Shown one piece after another: positions 36,638-44,556 of a DNA stretch of 64,000 nt. Source of the stretch: Halomonas korlensis (GTDB taxonomy: Bacteria > Pseudomonadota > Gammaproteobacteria > Pseudomonadales > Halomonadaceae); NCBI RefSeq assembly GCF_900116705.1, contig NZ_FPBP01000004.1:1-64000 (forward strand), read 5' to 3'. Under the pieces are notes generated by a model, which had not been told where the DNA came from, ran no database searches, and saw only the letters and a list, made by a program, of their open reading frames with translations. Each line of letters opens with the position of its first letter. Positions within the stretch are counted from its first letter, which is position 1. Made by a program: the position numbers and the translations under genes.

Positions 36638-37941
36638 GCCCGTCGCGCCTCGTGCGATGCCACGCGCGGCGCGGCGGCCCACGCCTCCAAGGGCCACTCG
36701 GAGACGGCCGCCAGATCGAGGCTGGCGATGGTCGCCAGCGCCTCGCCCCATTCCAGACCCGGCAGCAGGTCGCCGAGCAAGCGGCTGGCATCCTCTGGGC
36801 GCCGATCGGTCCAGGGACCGTGCGGTGTCTCGACGCTGCCGGTCTCGCTGGTGTGAAGGTCTTGCCCGACGGCCTGCTTCGCCAGCACCAGTGACTGTTC
36901 GATCTCCGCCAAGGTCTGTTGCCAGCGAGCACGCGTATCGCCAGCCGCCTGAGTTACCGGCGTGAAACCCAGCCGGCGATAATGGGCATCTTCGCTGCGC
37001 AGGTCGTCATCGAGCCCCGTAGCGCGCGCGGCAAATCCGCCGATCTTGCGGGCCTGCTCCTCGGTGAGCCGGCCCCGGCCCGACAACGACAGCCTAAAGA
37101 AGCCGCAGCGCACCAGGCGGCGGCGTAACCCATCGACCCTGCTATCGAGCGTGAGCGTGTTCGCCAGCTGCAATGCCTGACGTCCGAGGCGTTCCAATCC
37201 GGCGAGCCGCAGGCCGTGAAACAGACGATGCAAATGCTCGCGAGCCCGCGCCAGCTCGAGCTCGGCGATGGGCACCGGGCGCTGCAGGGCATCGAGGAAC
37301 ACTGCATCGAGACTCACGGGATAGGGCACGAGCTGCGTGGACCATGTCTGGATGAGATCGCCTTGAAGCGTGATCTCCGCCTTCATGCCAGGCGGCAAGG
37401 CGGGAAAAAATGGTCCGAGCCGGAACGTCAGCGAATCGAGCGTCAGGCCGTCGCGAATATCGTCATGCATGTTCATGGCCATGGGACGACCGTAGGGAGT
37501 GCCGCCCATCATGCCCTCGCCGCCCTGGCCAAAGTCCCCTAGCCCCTCCCAGGGGTTGGGTGGTTGGTCGGGCAAGAGCCGTGGCGAGCTGCCGCGGCGG
37601 CCACTCATCAGCTCGCGATGCAGCACGATCAGTGCTCGGGGCAAGTCGTCGAGCTCGTCGATCCGAGTAGCGCTTTCAAGGCCCAGCAGGGGCTCGCTGC
37701 GAAACCATAGCGTGGCGCAAGGTTGGGGCAGCTGATCGTGTACGCGGCGCAACTCCTCATGGAGATAGGGCGGTATGCCGCCCGCCACCAGCAGCACGCT
37801 GGCATGACGTGGCGAATCGACCCGCTCGATACCCGGCGCCAACGCCAACTGGCGCAACACCGCTTCGCCATGCATGCCTAGTGCAGGAAACACTGGTACC
37901 GGTGCATGTGCCGCCAAATGGCGTAGCCAGCTCACTGCCAA
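36634..37941 (-). CDS. Fused NuoB/NuoD-like protein without Fe-S ligands
   Basis: Residues ~1-115 follow the NuoB (PSST) fold: SPRHASVLLVAGGIPPYLHE matches the NuoB segment SPRQADVMIVAGT, then comes LRRVHDQLP. Residues ~155-430 follow NuoD (49-kDa): LTFRLGPFFPALPPGMKAE, RKIGGFAARATGLDDDLRSE, HYRRLGF. Only two Cys exist in 435 residues, so the four N2-cluster ligands of NuoB are gone. The HRGxEK quinone region of NuoD is not recognisable. NuoC is missing between the two. TTG at 37941 has GAGGGGG 7-8 bases upstream; a GTG at 37935 overlapping the nuoA stop is the alternative. It is likely a structural base for the membrane arm. Confidence 0.75.
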   Translation of the reverse strand: MAVSWLRHLAAHAPVPVFPALGMHGEAVLRQLALAPGIERVDSPRHASVLLVAGGIPPYLHEELRRVHDQLPQPCATLWFRSEPLLGLESATRIDELDDLPRALIVLHRELMSGRRGSSPRLLPDQPPNPWEGLGDFGQGGEGMMGGTPYGRPMAMNMHDDIRDGLTLDSLTFRLGPFFPALPPGMKAEITLQGDLIQTWSTQLVPYPVSLDAVFLDALQRPVPIAELELARAREHLHRLFHGLRLAGLERLGRQALQLANTLTLDSRVDGLRRRLVRCGFFRLSLSGRGRLTEEQARKIGGFAARATGLDDDLRSEDAHYRRLGFTPVTQAAGDTRARWQQTLAEIEQSLVLAKQAVGQDLHTSETGSVETPHGPWTDRRPEDASRLLGDLLPGLEWGEALATIASLDLAAVSEWPLEAWAAAPRVASHEARRA

Positions 37942-38279
37942 TGGAATACCCCCTCGCGCCAGGCGTAGACAATGCCCACCGACAGGATGGCCAGGAACAT
38001 GCCCATCTCCATCACCGCCATCATGCCTTTTTCAACGTAGACTACCGCCCAGGGGTACATGAACATCATCTCCATTTCGAAGGCGATGAGCAGCAGGGTC
38101 ATGGGGTAGTAACGGACGTGATAGCGACTCCAGGCGTGGGTATCGGGGAGTCCACCCCCCAGAAACGGTGCGCGCTGGGGATAGCTCGGCAGGGGTTGAC
38201 GGCGCATCGGCCACCACTGCACCGCGAGGCCGGCGCCCAGGCTGAGAAGTAAGATGACAAGAAGAGTGAGCAGCTCCAT
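37932..38279 (-). CDS. nuoA: Complex I-like subunit NuoA
   Basis: This 115-residue, three-helix subunit has the family segment LLIAFEMEMMFMYPWAVVYV, which keeps acidic residues at the usual E-channel positions. The matrix-side loop that normally contains a conserved Cys reads APFLGGGLPDTHAWSRYHVR. AGAGGA stands 6-7 bases before its ATG. It is the promoter-proximal gene of the nuo-egt cluster; 190 bp to the next hairpin leaves room for a promoter. Confidence 0.88.
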   Translation of the reverse strand: MELLTLLVILLLSLGAGLAVQWWPMRRQPLPSYPQRAPFLGGGLPDTHAWSRYHVRYYPMTLLLIAFEMEMMFMYPWAVVYVEKGMMAVMEMGMFLAILSVGIVYAWREGVFHWQ

Positions 38280-38469
38280 GCGTATCCTCTCGCGTCATTG
38301 GCTCTTATGAGACAAGACCACTTCCGACATCGTGGCGAAGGTAAAACCTCATGGGTAGAACCTCATGCCATGACGAAGCATCTCTTTTATAAGCTAGACT
38401 ACCTTCCTGAACGCACGCTGAACGGATGGGGCTTTTCCCTGAATAGAAACTCAGGGCCAGAATTTCTTG

Positions 38470-38486
38470 ACCCTGAGCATCAGGGT
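38470..38486. terminator. Hairpin between the copper-protein gene and nuoA
   Basis: ACCCTGA and TCAGGGT form a perfect 7-bp stem around GCA. It lies ~40 bp after the end of the copper-binding gene. A T-rich stretch follows on the plus strand only, so its direction is unclear. Confidence 0.4.
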
Positions 38487-38501
38487 TAGCTTATTTATTC
38501 C

Positions 38502-38533
38502 GTAACAGCTTCATGCCGTAACAGCTTCATGCC
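38502..38533. repeat. 16-bp tandem duplication
   Basis: GTAACAGCTTCATGCC occurs twice head to tail (38502-38517, 38518-38533). The second copy covers the stop codon of the copper-binding protein gene. Confidence 0.9.
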
Positions 38534-38852
38534 ATGCCAGCGCATTCTTCTGCACAGCGCTGACATGCCTTGGCGCATTCCTGGCAGTGAGCGGCATCGT
38601 GCTTGGCACACTTTTCACCACAGTTTCTACATATTTCAGCGCAGATTCTGCTTATATCACGGGCGTGTTCGCTGCCCTGGGCCATGAAGGAAGCGGCCAG
38701 ACGGCAGATTTGCGCACATTGCATATCCAGGCGGATGCATTCGGCATCATCTTGACATTGTCTTCTTTCAGGCAGGCAACGGCACAGGAATCGCAATAAG
38801 CCGCACAAACATTGCAGACTTCAATGCAGGATTTTAATTTTTCGAATTCCAT
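38527..38852 (-). pseudogene. Four-helix copper-binding protein (DUF326/Csp-like), frameshifted
   Basis: The family is Cys-rich and stores or buffers copper inside a four-helix bundle. Here residues 1-36 (MEFEKLKSCIEVCNVCAAYC, DSCAVACLKEDNVKMM) read in one frame. The rest (AECIRLDMQCAQICRLAASF, CAEICRNCGEKCAKHD, CQRCAEECAGMA) reads in another. One G missing in a GATGGCC context near 38744-38750 explains it; adding one base restores an about 108-residue protein with all expected Cys. The ATG has AAGGA 8 bases upstream. It is either a recent mutation, a sequence error or a slippage site. Confidence 0.85.
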
Positions 38853-39305
38853 TTCGAATTTCCTTGATAAACTAATCCGTAGCTAACATACCGGGCCTGA
38901 CATTATTTGATCCAGAATCACAGCGATCACGATAATTCACAGATAAGGTGTAGCCACCTCATGAAGGAAGCGCAAGAAAAGGCCAACTTTCTTGACATTC
39001 TCTTTCTTAAATAACTGATATTAATGCCCACAGGTTTATGTCGTCTTGGCGTTGATGAGGCCGGTATATAGCGGCTTATCTTCTCGCCAGATGTTGGCTT
39101 TAAAGACTTTATTAGTCGGCAGAAATTTAGGCTGAATCAGGTTACTAAAATGATAGAACTTGCCATCGACCCTGAGGAACGGCCGGGGGACCGTTATCAT
39201 CGCGAGGTCGAACGGCACAATTAATATTAGACATTAAGAAAAAACATCAGTCTCGGAGCTCGTCGAGCGTGAAGCACGAGACCAACGCTCCGCAGGCAGA
39301 TGCCC
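38853..39305. other. AT-richer gap with one doubtful short frame
   Basis: This 450-bp gap is poorer in GC than its surroundings. It contains the promoter region of the copper-binding gene (transcription to the left). A minus-strand frame at 39036-39218 from GTG (VPFDLAMITVPRPFLRVDGK, 60 residues) looks protein-like but has no ribosome binding site and no family I recognise. It may be the tail of a lost gene. Confidence 0.4.
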
Positions 39306-40583
39306 TCAGCCGGTCCTGACCGTCATCAGTTCGTCCCAGCGCGTGGTGTAGCGCGGCGAACGCCGCTCGCAACGCAATGCCCAGGCGTTATGGTGGCGCG
39401 GCAAGCCGAAGCGCACGGTATCGCGGCCCATCTCGCGATTGAGCTTGTCCACCGCAGCCATCAAGCGCTGGCTGCGCCCCTTCGCCGACTCGCTCTGCCT
39501 GGCGTCGTACAAGGTCAGCTGGTGATGCCGGGCATCGACCAGATCGAGCAGCATGACCCCGCATTTCTGGTAGCGGTAGCCCTCACGAAAAAGCGCCCCG
39601 AGGGCCTGGCGCGCCGCCGCGAGCAGCGTGCGGCTGTCGTCGGAGGGCCGCGCCAGTGGCACGACCACATTGTTGTTGTGCTGAGCCTCGCCGGCCAGGA
39701 AGCGATTGGTACGCACCATGACCATCACCGCGCGGGCCAGATACCGTTGACGGCGCAGCTTCTCCGCCGCGCGGGCGGCGTGCTGGCGCACTGCGGCTTC
39801 CAGCTCATGGCGCTCGCCGGTCAGCCGCCCGAAGGAGCGCGACACCATGATGCGCTGACGTGGCTCGCTCATGTCCTCGAGGACGATGGCGGCATGGCCA
39901 CGCAGCTCCCAGACGATGCGCTCCAGCACCACAGAGAAGGTGCGGCGTATGAGCTTGGGGTCGGCCTCGCGCAGCTGCCAGGCGGTCTCGATCCCCATCA
40001 GCGCCAGCCGCTCGGCGGTGCGCCGGGCCACGCCCCATAGTGCCCCGACGGGCAGCCTCTGCAGCAACGCCCGGGTGGCCGGATCGTCAGCGCCCAGCCG
40101 GCACACGCCTTCGTAGGCGGCGATCGTCTTGGCGGCCCGATTGGCGACCTTGGCCAGCACGCGAGTCGGCGCCAGGCCCACGCACACCGGGAGACCGGTA
40201 TCGCGACCGACCGTCTCGCGTAGCCGCTGACCGCGCACTTCCAGCGTCGAGGCATCGAAGCCGGCGAAGCTCAAGAAACTCTCGTCGATCGAATACACCT
40301 CCACGTCAGGAGAGAACTCGGCCAGTATCGCGTTGACGCGCCGACTCATGTCGCCGTATAGCGCATAGTTGCTGGAAAGCAGCACCGCCTGGCGGCGTAT
40401 CGCCGGCGGCAGCAGATGTCGAGGCGCGCCCATGGCGACCCCCAACGCCTTGAGCTCCCGCGAGCGGGCCACCACGCAGCCGTCGTTGTTGGACAACACG
40501 CCGACCGGCAGGCCTTCCAGGCGCGGCGCAAAGACACGCTCACACGAGACATAGAAGTTGTTGCAATCGACCAGGGCGATCAC
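39306..40583 (-). CDS. umuC: DNA polymerase V catalytic subunit (UmuC)
   Basis: This is a Y-family translesion polymerase, 425 residues. It starts with [20 protein letters not shown], the palm motif carrying the first catalytic Asp. SIDESFLSF supplies the Asp-Glu pair, and [11 protein letters not shown] and [10 protein letters not shown] are also present. The C-terminal little-finger and the DUF4113-like tail ([20 protein letters not shown]) are complete. It overlaps umuD by 4 nt. Its expression depends on the umuD promoter, whose LexA box is split by an IS. Confidence 0.96.
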   Translation of the reverse strand: MIALVDCNNFYVSCERVFAPRLEGLPVGVLSNNDGCVVARSRELKALGVAMGAPRHLLPPAIRRQAVLLSSNYALYGDMSRRVNAILAEFSPDVEVYSIDESFLSFAGFDASTLEVRGQRLRETVGRDTGLPVCVGLAPTRVLAKVANRAAKTIAAYEGVCRLGADDPATRALLQRLPVGALWGVARRTAERLALMGIETAWQLREADPKLIRRTFSVVLERIVWELRGHAAIVLEDMSEPRQRIMVSRSFGRLTGERHELEAAVRQHAARAAEKLRRQRYLARAVMVMVRTNRFLAGEAQHNNNVVVPLARPSDDSRTLLAAARQALGALFREGYRYQKCGVMLLDLVDARHHQLTLYDARQSESAKGRSQRLMAAVDKLNREMGRDTVRFGLPRHHNAWALRCERRSPRYTTRWDELMTVRTG

Positions 40584-41038
40584 GAGGCGATCCCCGGCAA
40601 CTCATGCACGACATGGGTGACCACCCCCCATACCTGGCATTCGCGCCCCTCCAGCGGAATCGGGGCGAAGCGCGGATTGCTGGCCACCAGGCAGGTCCGA
40701 TCGTGGCGGCACTCGAGACGCTTGACGGTGGGCTCGCCATCCACGGCGATGACGATCACCCGCCCGGGCAGTGCTTCGAGGCTGCGGTCCACCACCAGCA
40801 GGTCGCCGTGGTGGATGCCGTCACCGAGCATGGAGTCGCCCTCGGCGCGCACGAAATACGTGGACGCTGGCCGGCGGACCACGTGAGCATGCAGATCGAT
40901 CTCCACGTCAAGGTGATCGTCTGCAGGGCTGGGAAAACCGGCCCGTACCCGACAACCCATCAGCGGCTGAGTCACGCTCGGGCAGGCGGCCACGGCCCGG
41001 CCGAGAATGCTGAGTGCCGACGACGGAACATGCGACAT
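40580..41038 (-). CDS. umuD: DNA polymerase V subunit UmuD
   Basis: UmuD cleaves itself on RecA filaments to UmuD', which activates UmuC. The 152-residue protein has the Ser-Lys dyad, Ser69 in [10 protein letters not shown] and Lys106 in EPTVKRLEC. The probable cleavage point is Ala33-Gly34 in [10 protein letters not shown]. The ATG at 41038 is preceded by GGGAGACC. The left half of the split SOS box lies 29 bp upstream, and the transposase gene reads toward umuD. Confidence 0.95.
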   Translation of the reverse strand: MSHVPSSALSILGRAVAACPSVTQPLMGCRVRAGFPSPADDHLDVEIDLHAHVVRRPASTYFVRAEGDSMLGDGIHHGDLLVVDRSLEALPGRVIVIAVDGEPTVKRLECRHDRTCLVASNPRFAPIPLEGRECQVWGVVTHVVHELPGIAS

Positions 41039-41066
41039 GAGGGTCTCCCGATAACCTGCCGGTAAA

Positions 41067-41080
41067 TACTGTATATAAAG
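41067..41080. promoter_or_regulatory. Umud-proximal half of the split LexA box plus target duplication
   Basis: TACTGT at 41067-41072 and the 8-bp duplication ATATAAAG at 41073-41080 stand directly against the IS end. Joined with CCAGTA at 42135-42140 they rebuild TACTGTATATAAAGCCAGTA, which matches the 20-bp enterobacterial LexA consensus at 17 positions. Confidence 0.85.
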
Positions 41081-41082
41081 CG

Positions 41083-42045
41083 CTATGTTGGTATCTGTTG
41101 TTGGTCTGCGCCTATCGCCTTGCGAAACCACGCCTCCTCTGCTGGCTTAGCGGTTTCAAACAACCGTCGCCATGCCAGGTAATTCGGTAAGTACGCTGTC
41201 CCCACCCCATGAAAGCGCGCCATCCAGCCCTTCAATCGGCTCATATAGCTGTTGACGTTCTGAATGTGGTATTCCTTGCCAAGCACTCGCTGATTGTCGA
41301 GTGTGATTAGCCGATGATGAGCAATGTCATGATCGGCAGAGAAGGTTTTATACCAGCTGTGCCCGTCCGAACATAAAATCGAGTCACGATCGATGATCGG
41401 TGCCAGGAATTCATGAACAGTGGATTTCTTGAGTGCCGGATCGACCAAGTCACTGATCTTTCCGTTACGGTCTCGCGCAATAAGAACCTGAATCTTTTGC
41501 TCTTTTTTCTTCATATTGCCTTGCCCACAGCGCTTTCGAGGTTTGCGGTGAGTGATATTACGTTTTCCTTTGCAGGATTCCAGGAAGACGGTTTCGTCTA
41601 CCTCGATGATGCCGGATAGGGGATTGGCGTTGTCTTGAGCGCTCGTTGTCAGGAAGCGATGTCGCCAGCGGAAGGCCGTCTTCAAATCGATGCCCACTCG
41701 GGCCGCCGAGACGCGTAACGTCAGGCTGTCTCGCATGCAACGCAGGTAGTCGAACCACTTGTCGCGGTGCTGCAGCTTGGCCAGAGGCGTGCCTGTGAGG
41801 GCATTGAACGTCTTGTGACAATCGGGATTCCGACACCGATACCGCGGCAAGCCACCGGCACGCCCCCATTTGACAGGATGCTCATGGCCGCAGTGGGGAC
41901 ATGGACAGTGAGATCTTGCCGTCGCGATCAGGGTGTCCGCTTGGGCGTTGATTTGACCAAGCAGCTGATTGGATAAGTATTTTTTGAGATCGACAGGGAG
42001 GCGAGCCAGTGTCTGCTCGAGCGCGTTGAGGTCTGAGCGCTTCAT
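41083..42045 (-). CDS. IS1595-family transposase
   Basis: The 320-residue protein has an N-terminal zinc ribbon (CPCPHCGHEHPVKWGRAGGL, then CRNPDC). The ISXO2-like catalytic domain has EVDETVF, SDGHSW and IQNVNSYMSRLKGW, a D-D-N-K arrangement known in this family. The ATG at 42045 follows GGAG by about 7 bases. The frame extends upstream across the IS end and into flanking DNA, which is not needed. Transcription runs toward umuD, with only 44 bp from transposase stop to umuD start. Confidence 0.93.
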   Translation of the reverse strand: MKRSDLNALEQTLARLPVDLKKYLSNQLLGQINAQADTLIATARSHCPCPHCGHEHPVKWGRAGGLPRYRCRNPDCHKTFNALTGTPLAKLQHRDKWFDYLRCMRDSLTLRVSAARVGIDLKTAFRWRHRFLTTSAQDNANPLSGIIEVDETVFLESCKGKRNITHRKPRKRCGQGNMKKKEQKIQVLIARDRNGKISDLVDPALKKSTVHEFLAPIIDRDSILCSDGHSWYKTFSADHDIAHHRLITLDNQRVLGKEYHIQNVNSYMSRLKGWMARFHGVGTAYLPNYLAWRRLFETAKPAEEAWFRKAIGADQQQIPT

Positions 42046-42078
42046 GGTGTACTCCAGAGGAAACTGGATATACAGTAG

Positions 42079-42106
42079 TTTATACAGTAGCTTTAGAGTA
42101 CGCCAA
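42079..42106 (-). promoter_or_regulatory. Probable transposase promoter at the IS end
   Basis: On the minus strand TTGGCG (complement of 42101-42106) and TATAAA (complement of 42079-42084) are 16 bp apart, with the ATG 33 bases further on. Two TACTGTATA motifs, LexA half-site-like, overlap and follow the -10 box. Confidence 0.55.
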
Positions 42107-42126
42107 CAGCAGATGCCAACACAGCC

Positions 42127-42140
42127 ATATAAAGCCAGTA
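42127..42140. promoter_or_regulatory. Distal half of the split LexA box with target duplication
   Basis: ATATAAAG (42127-42134) repeats the other side of the IS, and CCAGTA completes the old operator. The original umuD -35 region is probably also on this side, now over 1 kb from umuD. Confidence 0.85.
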
Positions 42141-42174
42141 TTCGACAAATTACCCTGCCTGGCAAGCCCTGCCG

Positions 42175-43854
42175 CTAAACGTTCCGCGCGAGCGTCAATG
42201 ATGCCGCCTCGCTCTTGAGAGGCGGCATCATAGCCGCACCATAAGGCGTGCCGTTCAGGTCGAGTGACTCGATCGCGGCCGGCCGACCGAACAGGTAGCC
42301 CTGAAACGTCAGGCAGCCATGCTCGATCAGCCAGTCGCGCTGGGCCACCCCTTCGACGCCCTCGGCAATGATGTCCAGCTGCAGGCTGTCCGAGAGCGCG
42401 ATCGTGCTGGCGACGATGGCAGCGCTGGTGTCGTCCTCGAGCAGGTCATGCACGAAAGTCCGATCGATCTTGAGCTGCGTCAGCGGCAGCCGCTTGAGGT
42501 AGGAGAGCGAGGAGTAGCCGGTACCGAAGTCGTCGAGCGAGAAGATCACGCCACGCTCCTTGAGCCGCAGCATCTTGTCGCGCGCGTCGTCACGGGCTTC
42601 CAGAAGAAGGCTCTCGGTGGCTTCGAGCTCGAGACGATCCGCCGGCGCCCCGGTACGTTCGAGCACCTTCATGACGTGCTCAACGAAGTCCGCCTCGCGA
42701 AACTGCCGAGGGCTGACATTGACCGAAACCGTCAGTGCCGCCGTCGACGGATCACCGGCCCAGGCGGCAAGTTGCGCACAGGCGGTTTTCAGCACCCAGT
42801 CGCCGATGGGAAGGATCAGCCGAGTCTCCTCGGCCATGGGTATGAAGGTACCGGGCAGCACTTCGCCTCGCTCGGGATGCTGCCAGCGCAACAGCGCCTC
42901 GGCACCCACCGTTTCACCTGCGGCATTCACCTGGACCTGGTAGTGGAGACGGAATTCATCTCGCGGCAGGGCCTGGCGCAGGTCGGCCTCGAGGCGCGCT
43001 CGGGCTTGCAGACGCGACTGCAGGGCAGGGTCGAAGAAGCTCAGGGTATTGCGCCCGGCTTCCTTGGCCTGATACTGCGCCATGTCGGCCTGCTGCAAGA
43101 CCTCGTCGATGGTAATGCCCTGATTGCGGAACAGCGTGATGCCGATACTCCCCGACACCCTCGGGGTCTCGTCACCCATTGGAAACGCCGCTTCCAGGGC
43201 GCCCTGGAGCTTGTAGGCGACCAGCTCCGACACCTGAGCCGCCGACTCCTCATCGCGCCCGATGCCTTGTAGCAGGACCGCGAACTCGTCGCCCCCCAGG
43301 CGCGCCAGCGAATCGGTGTCACGCAGCACCGCATCGAGCGTATCGGCAGTCTGGCGCAGCAGCTGGTCGCCATGGAAATGGCCGCGGGCGTCGTTGACCT
43401 GCTTGAAGTTGTCGAGATCAATGATCAGCAAGGCGCCGAACTGGCCGCTGCGATAGCCGTCCTTGAGCGCGGCCCCCAGGCGGTCGAGCAGCAGGCGTCG
43501 ATTGGGCAACCCGGTCAAAGGGTCGAAGAACGCCAGCTGGTGAATCTCGTCCTCCGTGGCTTTCCGCTCGGCCATGGCATTGAGCGCTGTTCTATATTGC
43601 TGTTGCAGTATCTGCCGGGCCTGCTCCAGCTCCTGTATATGCTGGCGCAGGTCCCCCTCCAGACGCAGGCGATTGAGGTAATGGCGCAGCACCAGGCCCC
43701 CAAGCAACACGCTCCCCAGCGCCATGCCGGCGAGGCTCCAGAGCCGCGGGGACCCTACCGCCAGTAACGTGATCAGTAACAGCAACACCAGAAAATAGGT
43801 ACCGATCGTACGCCGGCGAACCCATCGATGCTCGACGCCTTTCCCCATGCCCAT
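42175..43854 (-). CDS. Membrane GGDEF-EAL protein (c-di-GMP turnover)
   Basis: The 559-residue protein has two membrane spans near residues 17-57 and a coiled coil of about 50 residues. A GGDEF domain follows with intact RLGGDEFAVLL (about 190), and then an EAL domain with GAEALLRWQHP, SVNVSPRQF, LDDFGTGYSSLSYLKRLP and AEGVE. Metal and catalytic residues of both domains look complete, so it could make or degrade cyclic di-GMP. No periplasmic sensor is visible, as the two spans are close together. It is a single gene, divergent from the monooxygenase gene. Confidence 0.92.
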   Translation of the reverse strand: MGMGKGVEHRWVRRRTIGTYFLVLLLLITLLAVGSPRLWSLAGMALGSVLLGGLVLRHYLNRLRLEGDLRQHIQELEQARQILQQQYRTALNAMAERKATEDEIHQLAFFDPLTGLPNRRLLLDRLGAALKDGYRSGQFGALLIIDLDNFKQVNDARGHFHGDQLLRQTADTLDAVLRDTDSLARLGGDEFAVLLQGIGRDEESAAQVSELVAYKLQGALEAAFPMGDETPRVSGSIGITLFRNQGITIDEVLQQADMAQYQAKEAGRNTLSFFDPALQSRLQARARLEADLRQALPRDEFRLHYQVQVNAAGETVGAEALLRWQHPERGEVLPGTFIPMAEETRLILPIGDWVLKTACAQLAAWAGDPSTAALTVSVNVSPRQFREADFVEHVMKVLERTGAPADRLELEATESLLLEARDDARDKMLRLKERGVIFSLDDFGTGYSSLSYLKRLPLTQLKIDRTFVHDLLEDDTSAAIVASTIALSDSLQLDIIAEGVEGVAQRDWLIEHGCLTFQGYLFGRPAAIESLDLNGTPYGAAMMPPLKSEAASLTLARNV

Positions 43855-44006
43855 CGATGCCTGCCCTCTCGTAACCCGGTTTATTGTTATGCTGAATCGG
43901 CGCGAGCAGTTTACCTAATCACCCGAGTAAATACTGTTCACGAGTTCTGGACGACGTCAAAAACCGTCGCCACCGCGCTGTTCTTACACGATTAAGGAAG
44001 AATACC

Positions 44007-44357
44007 GTGATTGCCGTCATCTTCGAGGTCGAACCCAAGCCGGATTGTCGTCAGCGCTACTTCGATATCGCCGCCGAGCTGAAACCCTTGTTGAGGCAGA
44101 TCGATGGTTTTCTGTCTATCGAGCGCTTTGAGAGCCTGGCCCAGCCTGGCAAGCTGCTTTCACTCTCTTTCTGGCGCGATGAAGCCGCCATTGAGGAGTG
44201 GCGCAGGCTCGAACGTCACCGTGCCGCCCAGCATCAGGGCCGAAACTCGCTATTCGACGACTACCGACTGCGTGTCGCTACCGTGCACCGCGATTACGGC
44301 ATGCATGAACGCGACCAGGCGCCCGCCGACAGTCGCGCCCGCCTTGACACCCCTTGA
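44007..44357 (+). CDS. Antibiotic-biosynthesis-monooxygenase (ABM) domain protein
   Basis: This is a 116-residue single-domain dimeric alpha/beta ferredoxin-like protein. The hallmarks are the N-terminal strand IAVIFEVEPKP, the ELKPLLRQIDGFLSIERFES helix-strand and SLSFWRDEAAIEEWRRLERH. Proteins of this family oxidise small aromatics or act as haem-like degraders; the substrate here is unknown. The GTG start has AAGGAAG 6 bases upstream. The last 20 residues are an unconserved polar tail. Confidence 0.88.
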   Translation: MIAVIFEVEPKPDCRQRYFDIAAELKPLLRQIDGFLSIERFESLAQPGKLLSLSFWRDEAAIEEWRRLERHRAAQHQGRNSLFDDYRLRVATVHRDYGMHERDQAPADSRARLDTP

Positions 44358-44556
44358 ACAGGCGCTGACCAGCCTATTAACTGAGGGGCAATTGAGCCAT
44401 GAGAATGACGCAGACCTTGCTAAGGTGAAACCGGCGCGTCGCCCCTCGGATAGCCAAGCGTGAGGCGACACACGGCGCACCGACAACGCAGCAGGTAACC
44501 CAAGCCAGGGCCGCGAGGCACCGTCACGGTAATTGTCATAGTCCAGGACGACTCAG

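Larger units (their letters stand above)
41081..42126 (-). mobile_element. Complete IS1595-family insertion sequence (1046 bp)
   Basis: The terminal inverted repeats are 24 bp, 41081-41104 and 42103-42126, matching at 20 of 24 positions (core TGTTGG-ATCTG-TGTTGG). An 8-bp direct repeat ATATAAAG flanks the element exactly, as expected for IS1595. One intact transposase gene fills it, and its stop codon lies inside the left repeat. The low divergence of the ends and the perfect target duplication suggest a fairly recent, possibly still active copy. Confidence 0.93.

Noticed and set aside
38298..38489. A 63-residue plus-strand frame upstream of nuoA
   Set aside because: No ribosome binding site, no conserved features, and it covers the region needed for the nuoA promoter and a hairpin.
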